Origin: Rhodocyclaceae bacterium
GTDB taxonomy: Bacteria; Pseudomonadota; Gammaproteobacteria; Burkholderiales; Rhodocyclaceae
Length of the DNA: 64,000 bases
Direction of reading: 5' to 3'
Assembly: GCA_016704145.1 (NCBI GenBank)
Contig: JADJAS010000004.1
Coordinates: 1-64,000 of the forward strand
Shown here: positions 34,476-42,394 of the stretch, one piece after another
Layout of the letters: every line of letters starts with the position of its first letter
How positions within the stretch are numbered: the first letter of the stretch is position 1
The notes under the pieces: model-generated
Databases searched by the model: none
Seen by the model: the letters and a program-made list of their open reading frames with translations, nothing else
Told to the model about the DNA's origin: nothing
Position numbers and translations under genes: made by a program

Positions 34476-35428
34476 ATGGGGATCAACCGGGTGCAGTTTC
34501 AGAAGGGATTGTCGATGGCGCAATTCATGGAGCGCTACGGGACGGAGGAGAAATGCCACGCTGCGGTTGTTGCGCTGCGCTGGCCGAATGGGTTCGTTTG
34601 CCCCGAATGCAAAGACAGGCGCCATTACACGTTCGAGCGCAAGGGACTGCGGTACTGGCAATGTGCGTCGTGCCGGGAGCAGACGACGGTAATGTGCGGG
34701 ACGGTGTTCGAGTCCACGAAGTTGCCGCTGACGACCTGGTTCCTGGCGATGCATCTGCTGACCCAGGCCAAGAACAATGTCTCGGCGCTGGAACTCAGCG
34801 CCACCTCGGTGTGCGGTACAAGACCGCCTGGCTGCTCAAGCACAAGTTGATGCAGGTGATGAGCGAGCGGGAGGCGGATCGCCAACTGGATGGCCGGGTC
34901 GAGATCGACGATGCCTACCTGGGCGGCGAACTGCCTGGCGGAAAGAGCGGGCGCGGTTCGGAGAACAAGGTATCGTTCATTGCCGCCGTGCAGACCACCG
35001 AGACCGGCAACCCACTGAAGGTCTGCCTGAAGAAGCTGGAATTCACCAAGGAGGCGATCACCGACTGGGCGAAGACGGCACTGTCCGCATCGGTCCACGT
35101 GGTGTCGGATGGTCTGTGGTGCTTCCGCGCCGTCACCGCGGCCGGCGCCACCCAGGAGCGCATTGTTACTGGTGGCGGCCCCGCCTGCGTCAAGCTGGAG
35201 CAATTCCGCGCAGTGAATACCTTCCTCGGCAATCTCAAGACCGCCTACTCGGGTACCTACCATGCCTTCGATTTCGCTAAGTATGCGCATCGGTATCTTG
35301 CTGAAGTCCAGTATCGGTTCAATCGCCGGTTCGATCTGTCGTCTATCCTGAAGCGCCTCTTGGTTGCTGCCGTGGCTACCACGGCTCGTCCCGAGCGATT
35401 CTTGCGCGCGGCTGAACATTGTGGCTAA
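34476..35428 (+). pseudogene. IS1595-family transposase, frameshifted
   Basis: The N-terminal part in one frame (from ATG 34476, MGINRVQFQKGLSMAQFMER) has the zinc ribbon CPEC...CASC. The C-terminal part (RHLGVRYKTAWLLKHKLMQ, VEIDDAYLGGELPGGKSG with catalytic Asp, VVSDGLWCF with the second Asp, YLAEVQYRFNRRFD) is in another frame. The frames join if one C is restored between 34799 and 34800 (family text would read ELSRHLGVRYK). A one-base deletion has therefore probably inactivated it, unless programmed frameshifting or a sequencing error is involved. Confidence 0.85.
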
Positions 35429-35433
35429 TCAGG
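35411..35433 (-). repeat. IS right terminal inverted repeat
   Basis: Plus strand ends ATTGTGGCTAATCAGG at 35433, the exact complement of the outer 16 bases of the left end. Confidence 0.9.
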
Positions 35434-35441
35434 TATGAACA
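35434..35441 (+). repeat. 8-bp target-site duplication, right copy
   Basis: TATGAACA, identical to 34382-34389. It contains the start codon (35435-35437) of the downstream CoA-transferase, so the insertion landed exactly at the start of that gene. Confidence 0.92.
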
Positions 35442-36655
35442 AGACATTACCGCTCAAGGGCGTTCGGGTCGTCAACTTCGGCTGGGTATGGGCCGGGCCG
35501 GTGGTTGGTCAGACGCTCGGCTTTCTCGGCGCCGAGGTCTTCAAGGTCGAGTCGAGGGCCCGCGTCGACATGACGCGCAATCTGCCGCCGTTCGCCGAGG
35601 GCCAGCCCGGTCCGGACCGCAGTTTGTCGAATCATGCCTGCTGGGCCGGCAATGGTTCTATTTCGCTGAACCTCAAGGAGCCCGAGGCACTACAACTGGC
35701 CAAAGACCTGATCGCGCGGTCGGATGTCGTCGTCGAGAACTTCGGGCCCGGTGTCATGGAACGGCTTGGACTCGGCTACGAGGAACTGCGCGGGATCAAG
35801 GATGACATCATTCTGTTCTCCATGCCCGGTGCCGGCCTTTATGGACCGATGAAGGACTTGCGCACCTATGGACTCAGCTTGACCTCGACCACGGGTCTCG
35901 ACAGCCTGGTCGGCTATAAGGGGGGCGATCCGATTCCGGTGGAGAATGCCTTCTCGGATCCCTATGCCGGAATCCTGGGCGCTTTCGCGGTTCTGGCGGC
36001 CTTGAACCATCGGCGTAACACCGGCCAGGGCCAGCATATCGATTTCTCGCAGCAGGAAGCCGTGATGCAGATGGTCGGCCCCGCCTACATGGACTACGTT
36101 CTGAATGGACGCAGCGGCGGGCCGAAGAGTAACGAACATCCGCTTGCCGCCATGGCGCCGCATGGCGTCTTTCGCTGCAAGGGCGACGATCGCTGGATCA
36201 GCATCGTCGTTGGCAGCGACGAGGAATGGCACAGCCTGCTCGCCGCCTTGAAGCATCCGGAGTGGCTCAAGGTCGGCGAATTCGCCACGCGCGAGCAGCG
36301 CTTGGCCCACATCGACACGCTGCATGCCCTGCTTGGCGAGTGGACCGCGCAATTCGACGACCGCGGACTGGCGGCGCTGCTGCAAAGCCACGGCGTCGCC
36401 GCGACCCCAGTGCTCAATGTTGGTGACTTGCTGGACGACCCGCACTACAAGGCGCGCAAGACCTTCATCGAGGTTCAGCACCCTCTGGGCTTCAAGGAAA
36501 CCATCTATGGTTCCTATGTCAAGCTGAGCCGTAGCGAGGTGGAAGTACGTCCCGGCCCGGTGATCGGTCAGGACAACGATCATGTGTTTCGCGAACTGTT
36601 GGGCCTGTCCGAGGAGCGCTATCGGCAGCTGATAGAACGACAGGTCATCTATTGA
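35435..36655 (+). CDS. Class III CoA-transferase (CaiB/BaiF), start codon inside IS target duplication
   Basis: 406 residues: GWVWAGPVVGQTLGFLGAEV, VVVENFGPGVMERLGLGYEE and ILFSMPGAGLYGP. The active-site text IDFSQQEAV puts Glu near residue 208 at the usual Asp site, like the gene at 33117. The coding sequence is complete, but its original leader was displaced 1052 bp upstream by the IS. The present upstream sequence (GGCTAATCAGGT) has no well-placed Shine-Dalgarno, so expression may be weak or depend on the IS end. Confidence 0.9.
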   Translation: MNKTLPLKGVRVVNFGWVWAGPVVGQTLGFLGAEVFKVESRARVDMTRNLPPFAEGQPGPDRSLSNHACWAGNGSISLNLKEPEALQLAKDLIARSDVVVENFGPGVMERLGLGYEELRGIKDDIILFSMPGAGLYGPMKDLRTYGLSLTSTTGLDSLVGYKGGDPIPVENAFSDPYAGILGAFAVLAALNHRRNTGQGQHIDFSQQEAVMQMVGPAYMDYVLNGRSGGPKSNEHPLAAMAPHGVFRCKGDDRWISIVVGSDEEWHSLLAALKHPEWLKVGEFATREQRLAHIDTLHALLGEWTAQFDDRGLAALLQSHGVAATPVLNVGDLLDDPHYKARKTFIEVQHPLGFKETIYGSYVKLSRSEVEVRPGPVIGQDNDHVFRELLGLSEERYRQLIERQVIY

Positions 36656-36685
36656 ACGGTGTTGGGCGGAAGAGGAGATTTCGGC

Positions 36686-37606
36686 ATGAAGTTTGCGCTG
36701 GCGGGACTGAGTCTGGACAACTATCCACCGGTGGTGGCGCCATGGGAACGCACTTCCGGGGGCGCCGAGGCATTGCGCTACGTGCAAAAAGCCGACAGCC
36801 TGAGTTGGGATTGGCTGACCATTCCGGAGCATGTTCTCATGCCGCGCGACATGGTCGAGCACATGGGCACGCGCTTCGTCGAGTCGATCGTTGCGTCTGC
36901 GGTCCTGATGGGCGCGACCAAGCGAATTCACATGCTCACCTACATCCTGCCCGTGGCCTATCGTCACCCGCTCTTGTTGGCCAAGCAGGTTGCCACGATG
37001 GAGTTCCTTGCCGGCGGCCGTTTTACCCTGGGCGCTGCCGTGGGTCATCTCGAAAAGGAGTTCGAGGCGCTGAATATTCCATTCGAGAAACGCGGCCAAA
37101 TCACGGATGAGTACATCCGCGTGCTCAAGGAGGCCTGGACATCGGATGCACCATCGTTCGATGGCGAGTTCATTAAGTTTCGCGATGTGGTCATTGAGCC
37201 CAAGCCCGTGCAGAAACCGCATCCGCCGATTTTCATCGGCGGCAATTCGAAGCCGGCGATGCGCCGTGCCGCCAAGCTCGGCGATGGCTGGATTCCGTGG
37301 TTGGTGACGGCGGAAACCCTGCCGGAGTGCATCCAGTACATGAAAGGGTTGCCTGAATACCAGGAAAAAGCAGATCGCTTCGAGATTCTCGTGACCACGA
37401 CGACCTATGCTCAGGATGATCACCATCGGGCTTATGGCAAGACGCATCTCTCGGCGGACCGCGATGGCGTCCTGCGAGAGATCGATGGCCTGCGCAAGGC
37501 CGGCGCGACATCGGTCCAGGTTCGGCCACCCAACACCGAAACGCTCGAACAGTGCCTGGAGTGGATCGAGTGGTATGACCAGGAAATCATTCCCCAATTC
37601 CGCTGA
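36686..37606 (+). CDS. LLM-class flavin-dependent oxidoreductase (TIGR03619-like)
   Basis: 306 residues from ATG 36686 (MKFALAGLSLDNYPPVV) with AGAGGAG upstream; the extension to 36659 is unlikely. Family text: YILPVAYRHPLLLAKQVATM, EFLAGGRFTLGAAVGHLEKE, FEALNIPFEKRGQITDEYI and PHPPIFIGGNSKPAMRRAAK. A paralogue in family is encoded at 10052. The cofactor (FMN with a reductase partner, or F420) is undetermined. Role inferred as oxygenation or oxidation of a ring or side chain. Confidence 0.88.
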   Translation: MKFALAGLSLDNYPPVVAPWERTSGGAEALRYVQKADSLSWDWLTIPEHVLMPRDMVEHMGTRFVESIVASAVLMGATKRIHMLTYILPVAYRHPLLLAKQVATMEFLAGGRFTLGAAVGHLEKEFEALNIPFEKRGQITDEYIRVLKEAWTSDAPSFDGEFIKFRDVVIEPKPVQKPHPPIFIGGNSKPAMRRAAKLGDGWIPWLVTAETLPECIQYMKGLPEYQEKADRFEILVTTTTYAQDDHHRAYGKTHLSADRDGVLREIDGLRKAGATSVQVRPPNTETLEQCLEWIEWYDQEIIPQFR

Positions 37607-37627
37607 TGGACCGCCGGAGGCCAGCTC

Positions 37628-38458
37628 ATGAACGATCAATTCAAGTACATCCAGTTTCGCGTCGAGGACAACGTCGGCGTCATCACCCTGAATCGCCCGG
37701 AGAAGCTCAACGCCGTCAGCTGGGAAATGGCCGAGGAATTTTCCGGGCTGCTGCGGGCACTGCATTTCCGAGATGAAGTTCGCGCCATCGTCTTGACGGG
37801 CGCCGGACGCGGCTTCTGCGCCGGAGGCGATCTGGAATGGATTTCCGGCGAAAGCGATCGTCCCATGCCTGGCACTTCGGACGCATCGCGCCCGGTGCCA
37901 CGCTCGCAGCGCAAGACGCCGGGTGGACCGTTTTTCGAGGTCACGCGCCAATTGGTGGAGGTGGATAAGCCAGTCATCGCCGCGATTCACGGCGTATGCG
38001 TCGGCGCCGGTCTGGCCTATGCGTCGGCATGCGATCGCCGCTTCGCCGACAGCACGACCAAGATGTCGGCGATCTTCACTAATGTCGGCGTCGCGCCGGA
38101 CTGCGGTATCTCCTATTTCCTGCCCCGTATCGCCGGCTTTTCCAATGCCTTGATGATGGTCGAGACCGGCAAGATATTCAAGGCCGAGGAATGCAAGCAG
38201 CTAGGCATCGTCGATGAACTGGTGCCAGAGGGGCAGGATTTTGCGGCGGCGATGGAATATGCCAAGATGATCGCCCAGCGGCCGAGCGTGGCGGTGGACA
38301 TGGCGCGCCGCCTGATTCAAATGTCGCAAAGGGCGACGCTGGACGAGATTCTCGATTACGAAGGGCTCGCCGGCGTCTGCGTCGCCGCCAGCGCGGACGC
38401 TAAGGAAGGCACCATGGCTTTCATGGAGAAGCGCAAGCCGGTGTATCGGGGTATCTGA
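37628..38458 (+). CDS. Enoyl-CoA hydratase/isomerase family protein (PaaG/ECI-like active site)
   Basis: 276 residues, crotonase fold: NRPEKLNAVSWEMAEEFSGL and GAGRGFCAGGDLEWISGE. At the first hydratase Glu position it reads GAGLAYASACD, with no Glu; at the second it has VGVAPDCGISYFL, where an Asp aligns with the catalytic Asp of PaaG-type isomerases. It is therefore more likely an isomerase or other crotonase than a hydratase. Last gene of the plus-strand cluster, followed by a copy of the 23-bp repeat motif and the convergent etfB. Confidence 0.87.
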   Translation: MNDQFKYIQFRVEDNVGVITLNRPEKLNAVSWEMAEEFSGLLRALHFRDEVRAIVLTGAGRGFCAGGDLEWISGESDRPMPGTSDASRPVPRSQRKTPGGPFFEVTRQLVEVDKPVIAAIHGVCVGAGLAYASACDRRFADSTTKMSAIFTNVGVAPDCGISYFLPRIAGFSNALMMVETGKIFKAEECKQLGIVDELVPEGQDFAAAMEYAKMIAQRPSVAVDMARRLIQMSQRATLDEILDYEGLAGVCVAASADAKEGTMAFMEKRKPVYRGI

Positions 38459-38480
38459 ACAAGGGGAATAACGCCGCGGC

Positions 38481-38503
38481 GGCGTGCCGCCACGGCTGAC
38501 TTT
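38481..38503 (+). repeat. 23-bp repeated intergenic motif, copy A
   Basis: GGCGTGCCGCC followed by ACGGCTGACTTT, 22 bp after the crotonase stop, between convergent genes. Two other copies lie at 56565 and 60716. The left half forms a GC-rich inverted repeat (GGCGGC GT GCCGCC including upstream bases). Confidence 0.8.
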
Positions 38504-38527
38504 CCCGATGCGAGGCTTCGGCGGGCC

Positions 38528-39325
38528 TTACAGCGTTTTGTCGGCGCGCAGCCTGGCAAGCAGTTGCTGGGCCACCTCAGCCGGCGAACCGGCGAGGAAC
38601 TCGCAATTGCCCTGGACGGTTGGCACGAATTGGCGTGACAGCACGACGTCCGCGTTGAGGGCATGGCTGTCGAGCCCGAGGGATGCGGTGGTCAATTCGC
38701 TCGGCGCCATCTTGCGCGCCGCCATCTTGGCCTTGGCGCTGGGGAAGCGCGGTACGCCGATCTCGTTGCTGACGGTGACTACGGCTGGCAACTCGCCTTC
38801 GACCACTTCATCACCATCTGGTGTCACGCGCGTCACGGTGATGGTTCTGCCGCGCACCGAGGCCGCCCGCGCCAGGGGCGCGATGGGCATGCCCAGCTTT
38901 TCGGCGAGCAGGATGGGTACCACGCCTTGGTCGTCATCGGAAGCTTGTCTGCCGCACAGCACGAGGTCGGCGCCACCGCTGCCCTTGATGTAGGCAGACA
39001 GGATATTGGCCAGGCCATTGCCATCCAGTTCGGCGTCGCCAGGAGCAATGGCGACGATTTCGTCGGCGCCGAGCGCCGCGCAGTGCTTGAGCAAGTTCTT
39101 CTGGTCGGCGCCGATGGATACGGCGACGATGCGGCATTCGACACCTTCGTCGCGAATACGCAACGCGGCTTCCATCGCCTGCTCATCGTAACCGTTGATC
39201 AGCCTCGGCACGGCGGCGACTTCCGGTGTCCGCCCGTCGGCGCCGATCGTCAGCTTGCCGGCCAGCGCGTAGTTATTGACCGCGTTGGGGTCCAGCACTT
39301 CCTTGACACATACGACGATACGCAT
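38528..39325 (-). CDS. etfB: Electron transfer flavoprotein beta subunit
   Basis: 265 residues from ATG 39325 with GGGAGAG upstream; the longer frame to 39403 overlaps the preceding gene. ETF beta pattern: MRIVVCVKEVLDPNAVNNYA, YDEQAMEAALRIRD, LVLCGRQASDDDQGVVPILL and LPAVVTVSNEIGVPRFPSAK. It takes electrons from acyl-CoA dehydrogenases and, with an alpha subunit, passes them to ETF-quinone oxidoreductase. No etfA is found beside it or elsewhere in the window, which is unusual. Confidence 0.92.
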   Translation of the reverse strand: MRIVVCVKEVLDPNAVNNYALAGKLTIGADGRTPEVAAVPRLINGYDEQAMEAALRIRDEGVECRIVAVSIGADQKNLLKHCAALGADEIVAIAPGDAELDGNGLANILSAYIKGSGGADLVLCGRQASDDDQGVVPILLAEKLGMPIAPLARAASVRGRTITVTRVTPDGDEVVEGELPAVVTVSNEIGVPRFPSAKAKMAARKMAPSELTTASLGLDSHALNADVVLSRQFVPTVQGNCEFLAGSPAEVAQQLLARLRADKTL

Positions 39326-39344
39326 CGATAGCTCTCCCGGCCGC

Positions 39345-39668
39345 TTAGGGCACCAGTGGAATGGATAACTTGTCCTCGTCGAGGATGGTGAGGTTGCCGG
39401 CATCGCACCACACTGCGTCGAGGGAGTAGCCGTTGGGCTTCTTGGTCAATTCTGTCATCAAATACCAGCGCCAGGGATAGGGTCCGAAGTCACGGTAGTT
39501 GCCGGTGAGCCTGCCGGCGAAATCCTGGCGTCCGGCGAGGTGCGTGCCGGCGACGGGCGCGCCGCCATCACACTCGGCGCGCACGCCGCTCAGCCGCGGT
39601 TCGAAACCGCTGCGAAACGACGGCTCGTCGACTTTGTCGTCAGGCGTTGGCGAAACGGTCGAAGACAT
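39345..39668 (-). CDS. Small protein of unknown function
   Basis: 107 residues starting inside the end of the nitronate-monooxygenase-like gene (29-bp overlap) and ending 19 bp before etfB, in the same direction. I do not recognise it. The C-terminal half (NYRDFGPYPWRWYLMTELTK, then AVWCDAGNLTILDEDKLSIP) looks like folded protein with aromatic clusters; the first ~35 residues are low in hydrophobics, so a later start is possible. Gene order suggests co-translation with etfB. Confidence 0.5.
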   Translation of the reverse strand: MSSTVSPTPDDKVDEPSFRSGFEPRLSGVRAECDGGAPVAGTHLAGRQDFAGRLTGNYRDFGPYPWRWYLMTELTKKPNGYSLDAVWCDAGNLTILDEDKLSIPLVP

Positions 39669-40737
39669 CGAGCGCCTCTTCGACGATGTCCGAGAGAATC
39701 TGCCGCGCCGGCTTCATCTCCGTGATGTAATGAATGCCCTGACCGGCGGCTTCGGTCATCAGATCCTTGCGCTGGTAATCGAGGGAACCCTGGATGTAGT
39801 TTGACGACAGGATCATCTGTAGCGGCGGCTTGAGCACTTCCGGTGCTTCCGCGCTGGCCCATTCGTTGTGCCAGGGGCTGCGCGTGGTGCGCATGGTGTA
39901 GCCGGAAATGCAATCGGAATAGACTGTGTCATCGGTCTCCGCTTCGATCAGGCGTTCCTTGAGCGGCAGGTTGACATCGGATTCCCGCGAGGCCAGCCAC
40001 AGCGAGCCGGTCCACACGCCATCGGCGCCGAGCGCCAGCGCCGCCGCCAGATGGCGGCCGGTGGTGACGCCGCCCGCGGCGATGATCGGCACGCCCGTTC
40101 CCCGCGCGGCATCGACCACTTGCGGGACGATGGAAAATGTGCCGATGTTGCCGGTATGGCCGGCGGCATCGAAGCCCTGGGCGATGATGACGTCGGTGCC
40201 AGCGGCTAGCTGCTTTTTCGCCTGGCGCGGCTTGCCGACCAGGCCCCAGACCTGCATGCCGAGTTCGTGAGCACGCTTGAGCAGGAACGCAGGCGAGCCG
40301 AGGCCGGAAGCGAACACCGGCACGCGCTCGTCGAAAATCACCTCGAGCTGGTTCAGCGCCCGCCTCTGATCGAGGCCGCCCCAGACATGGATGTCGGGTC
40401 GAACCTTGGGATCCGGCACGTTGTACTTGGCCTTGATTTTTTGCTCGAAGGCGCGATGCTCGGCCGGAATCATGGCCAACAGTTCCTCGACGGACTTCTC
40501 CTCGGGAACCGACGACGGCAGCACCAGGTCGATGCCGAAGGGCTTGCCGCCGATGCGCTCGCGTATCCACTTGATGTCGGCGGCGATATGATCCGGCGTG
40601 TGCAGGGCTTCGCCGAGCACGGCAAAGCCACCGGAATTGATCACGGCGACGGCGACATCTTTGCAGTGAGTGAAAGCGACGATGGGATACTCGATGCCCA
40701 ACTTGTCGCACAACGGGGTATGCAGGGGACCGCTCAT
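39640..40737 (-). CDS. Nitronate monooxygenase/2-nitropropane dioxygenase-like flavoprotein
   Basis: 365 residues, FMN TIM-barrel of the NMO/NPD family: LGIEYPIVAFTHCKDVAVAV, NSGGFAVLGEALHTP, GTDVIIAQGFDAAGHTGNIG (phosphate-binding and catalytic-His region) and PIIAAGGVTTGRHLAAALAL. Many catabolic clusters carry such a protein that acts as an enoyl-CoA or oxo-acid oxidoreductase, so nitronate need not be the substrate. SD GAAGGAG is upstream. First gene of the minus-strand trio with etfB, divergent from the molybdenum hydroxylase genes. Confidence 0.88.
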   Translation of the reverse strand: MSGPLHTPLCDKLGIEYPIVAFTHCKDVAVAVINSGGFAVLGEALHTPDHIAADIKWIRERIGGKPFGIDLVLPSSVPEEKSVEELLAMIPAEHRAFEQKIKAKYNVPDPKVRPDIHVWGGLDQRRALNQLEVIFDERVPVFASGLGSPAFLLKRAHELGMQVWGLVGKPRQAKKQLAAGTDVIIAQGFDAAGHTGNIGTFSIVPQVVDAARGTGVPIIAAGGVTTGRHLAAALALGADGVWTGSLWLASRESDVNLPLKERLIEAETDDTVYSDCISGYTMRTTRSPWHNEWASAEAPEVLKPPLQMILSSNYIQGSLDYQRKDLMTEAAGQGIHYITEMKPARQILSDIVEEALDVFDRFANA

Positions 40738-40938
40738 GAAGGACTCCTTCTGGAAGGATGGTGTTGCACGCGAGGCAATTTAGTTTCTTGGCGACATCGA
40801 GTAATCCCCCATTCGGACGAGATTGGCGTGGTGCCGGTAGTCCGTTTGGGGGTTGACCCCGGGTGGCGGCGGTGTGACCATCGGCCCAGGCCTGTATGCC
40901 GATAAAGCGGGACCAAGCGTGAAGAGGAAACCTCCACA

Positions 40939-41814
40939 ATGAAGCCGGCAAGTTTTGACTACCATGCGCCGCCGACGCTCGCCGAGGCGGTCGAGTTGAT
41001 GGCGCGGCTCCACGAGGAAGGCGTGGATGCCAAGATTCTTGCCGGTGGCCAAAGCCTGATGCCGATGCTGGCGATGCGCGTGGCTCGTCCGGAAGTGCTG
41101 GTCGATCTGGGCAAGATCAAGTCACTCGACTATATCCGCGAGGAGAGCGGGGCGATCGCCATCGGTGCCATGACGAGCAAGCGGGCGGCCGAGGCGTCGG
41201 CGCTGATCGAACGGCAACAGCCACTTTTCCATGCCGCCACCAAACTGGTCGGCCATCGACAGATTCGCAACCGGGGCTCCGTCGGGGGGTCGTTTGCTCA
41301 CGCCGACCCCGCTTCCGAATATCCCGCCGTGGCGCTGGTGCTCGACATCGTCTTCAAAGCCGTCGGACCGGAGGGCGAGCGTACGATTCCGGCCGGCGAT
41401 TTCTTCGTGACGTACATGACCACCAGCCTGGAAAGCACGGAAGTGCTGACTGAGGTCCGCCTGCCGGTGCTGCCAGCCGGCACGGGCTGGGCCATCCAGG
41501 AATTTGCCCGGCGCAATGGCGACTTGGCGCTGGCGGGTGTCGCCACGACGCTGAAACTTGCCGCAGGTGTCTGCGCCGATGTTCGCCTGGCCGCTTTCGG
41601 CGTTAACGCAACCGCCGTCCGCTTGACCGGGGCCGAGGAGTTCCTTCGAGGCAAGCGTCCGGACCGCGCCGTTCTGGCGCAGGCGGCGGCGATGGCCGCC
41701 AATGACCTGGATGAACCGATGTCGTGCGTGCATGCCTCGGCCGACTACCGGCGCCATCTGATCCGGGTACTCGCCGAACGTTGCCTGCTGGAAGCCGCCG
41801 CGCGCGCCATCTAG
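40939..41814 (+). CDS. Molybdenum hydroxylase FAD-binding subunit (CoxM/CutM-like)
   Basis: 291 residues, PCMH-type FAD domain: KILAGGQSLMPMLAMR near residue 32, NRGSVGGSFAHADPASEYPA near 110, then the CO-dehydrogenase C-terminal domain. It relays electrons from the 2Fe-2S subunit to the acceptor. Gene order FAD, Fe-S, Mo (40939-44809) gives a three-subunit enzyme of the xanthine dehydrogenase family. The ~200-bp divergent region upstream should hold the promoters; none is clear. Confidence 0.93.
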   Translation: MKPASFDYHAPPTLAEAVELMARLHEEGVDAKILAGGQSLMPMLAMRVARPEVLVDLGKIKSLDYIREESGAIAIGAMTSKRAAEASALIERQQPLFHAATKLVGHRQIRNRGSVGGSFAHADPASEYPAVALVLDIVFKAVGPEGERTIPAGDFFVTYMTTSLESTEVLTEVRLPVLPAGTGWAIQEFARRNGDLALAGVATTLKLAAGVCADVRLAAFGVNATAVRLTGAEEFLRGKRPDRAVLAQAAAMAANDLDEPMSCVHASADYRRHLIRVLAERCLLEAAARAI

Positions 41815-41844
41815 GCGGGCGATCAATCTGGAGATCCGATTCCG

Positions 41845-42339
41845 ATGACGACCAAGCAGCGCATCTGCATCACCGTGAATGGCGTGCGCCACGAGCGGGA
41901 AGTCGAACCTCGCCTCACCCTGGTCGATTTTCTGCGGCATGAACTGTACCTGGGAGGCACGCATGTCGGCTGCGAGCACGGTATCTGCGGGGTCTGCACG
42001 GTGCTGATCGATGGGCGTTCGGCCCGTTCCTGCCTAGCGCTTGCCGTGCAGGCCGATGGTTGCGACGTCACCACGGTGGAAGGCTTGCGCGACGGGGCAA
42101 CAGCTCAACTGCATCCTATTCAGCAGGCCTTCGTCGAGGCTCATGGTCTGCAATGCGGCTTCTGCACGCCGGGCTTCATGATGACGACCCTGGAACTGCT
42201 CACGGAAAACGCCGATCCCAGCGACGACGAGATCAAGGAAGCGCTCGGCGGCAATCTGTGCCGCTGCACGGGCTATGAGAGCATCATCGCTTCGGTGCGC
42301 TTGGCGGCCCGGCGGCTGCGCGAGCAACAAGGCGCCTAG
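41845..42339 (+). CDS. Molybdenum hydroxylase 2Fe-2S subunit (CoxS/CutS-like)
   Basis: 164 residues with the two expected clusters: plant-type ferredoxin Cys set in HVGCEHGICGVCTVLIDGRS followed by a later Cys (SCLAL), and the C-terminal set LQCGFCTPGFMM plus GGNLCRCTGYESI. Electrons pass from the Mo site through both clusters to FAD. Thirty bp after the FAD subunit gene. Confidence 0.95.
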   Translation: MTTKQRICITVNGVRHEREVEPRLTLVDFLRHELYLGGTHVGCEHGICGVCTVLIDGRSARSCLALAVQADGCDVTTVEGLRDGATAQLHPIQQAFVEAHGLQCGFCTPGFMMTTLELLTENADPSDDEIKEALGGNLCRCTGYESIIASVRLAARRLREQQGA

Positions 42340-42394
42340 CTCCGGCGCGATTCTCCGGACCCATTCCGGCCCAGTAAGGCAAAGGCGGACCCTC

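Larger units (their letters stand above)
34390..35433 (+). mobile_element. IS1595-type insertion sequence (1044 bp)
   Basis: Terminal inverted repeats begin CCTGATTAGCCACAAT at 34390 and end with its reverse complement at 35433, matching at 21 of 23 positions. They are bounded by 8-bp direct repeats TATGAACA, the duplication length of IS1595-family elements. It carries one transposase gene with a zinc ribbon and ISXO2-like catalytic domain. The element interrupts a pair of CoA-transferase genes in the plus-strand cluster; its exact subgroup needs comparison with reference IS sequences. Confidence 0.93.

Noticed and set aside
34445..34800. First ~118 codons of the second transposase frame as a separate protein
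   Set aside because: They are out of frame with the zinc-ribbon reading, which has the real family match; only the part after 34800 is transposase.
35690..37990. 766-codon open frame on the minus strand
   Set aside because: It is antisense to a CoA-transferase, a flavin oxidoreductase and a crotonase with clear family motifs; long antisense frames are expected in GC-rich DNA.
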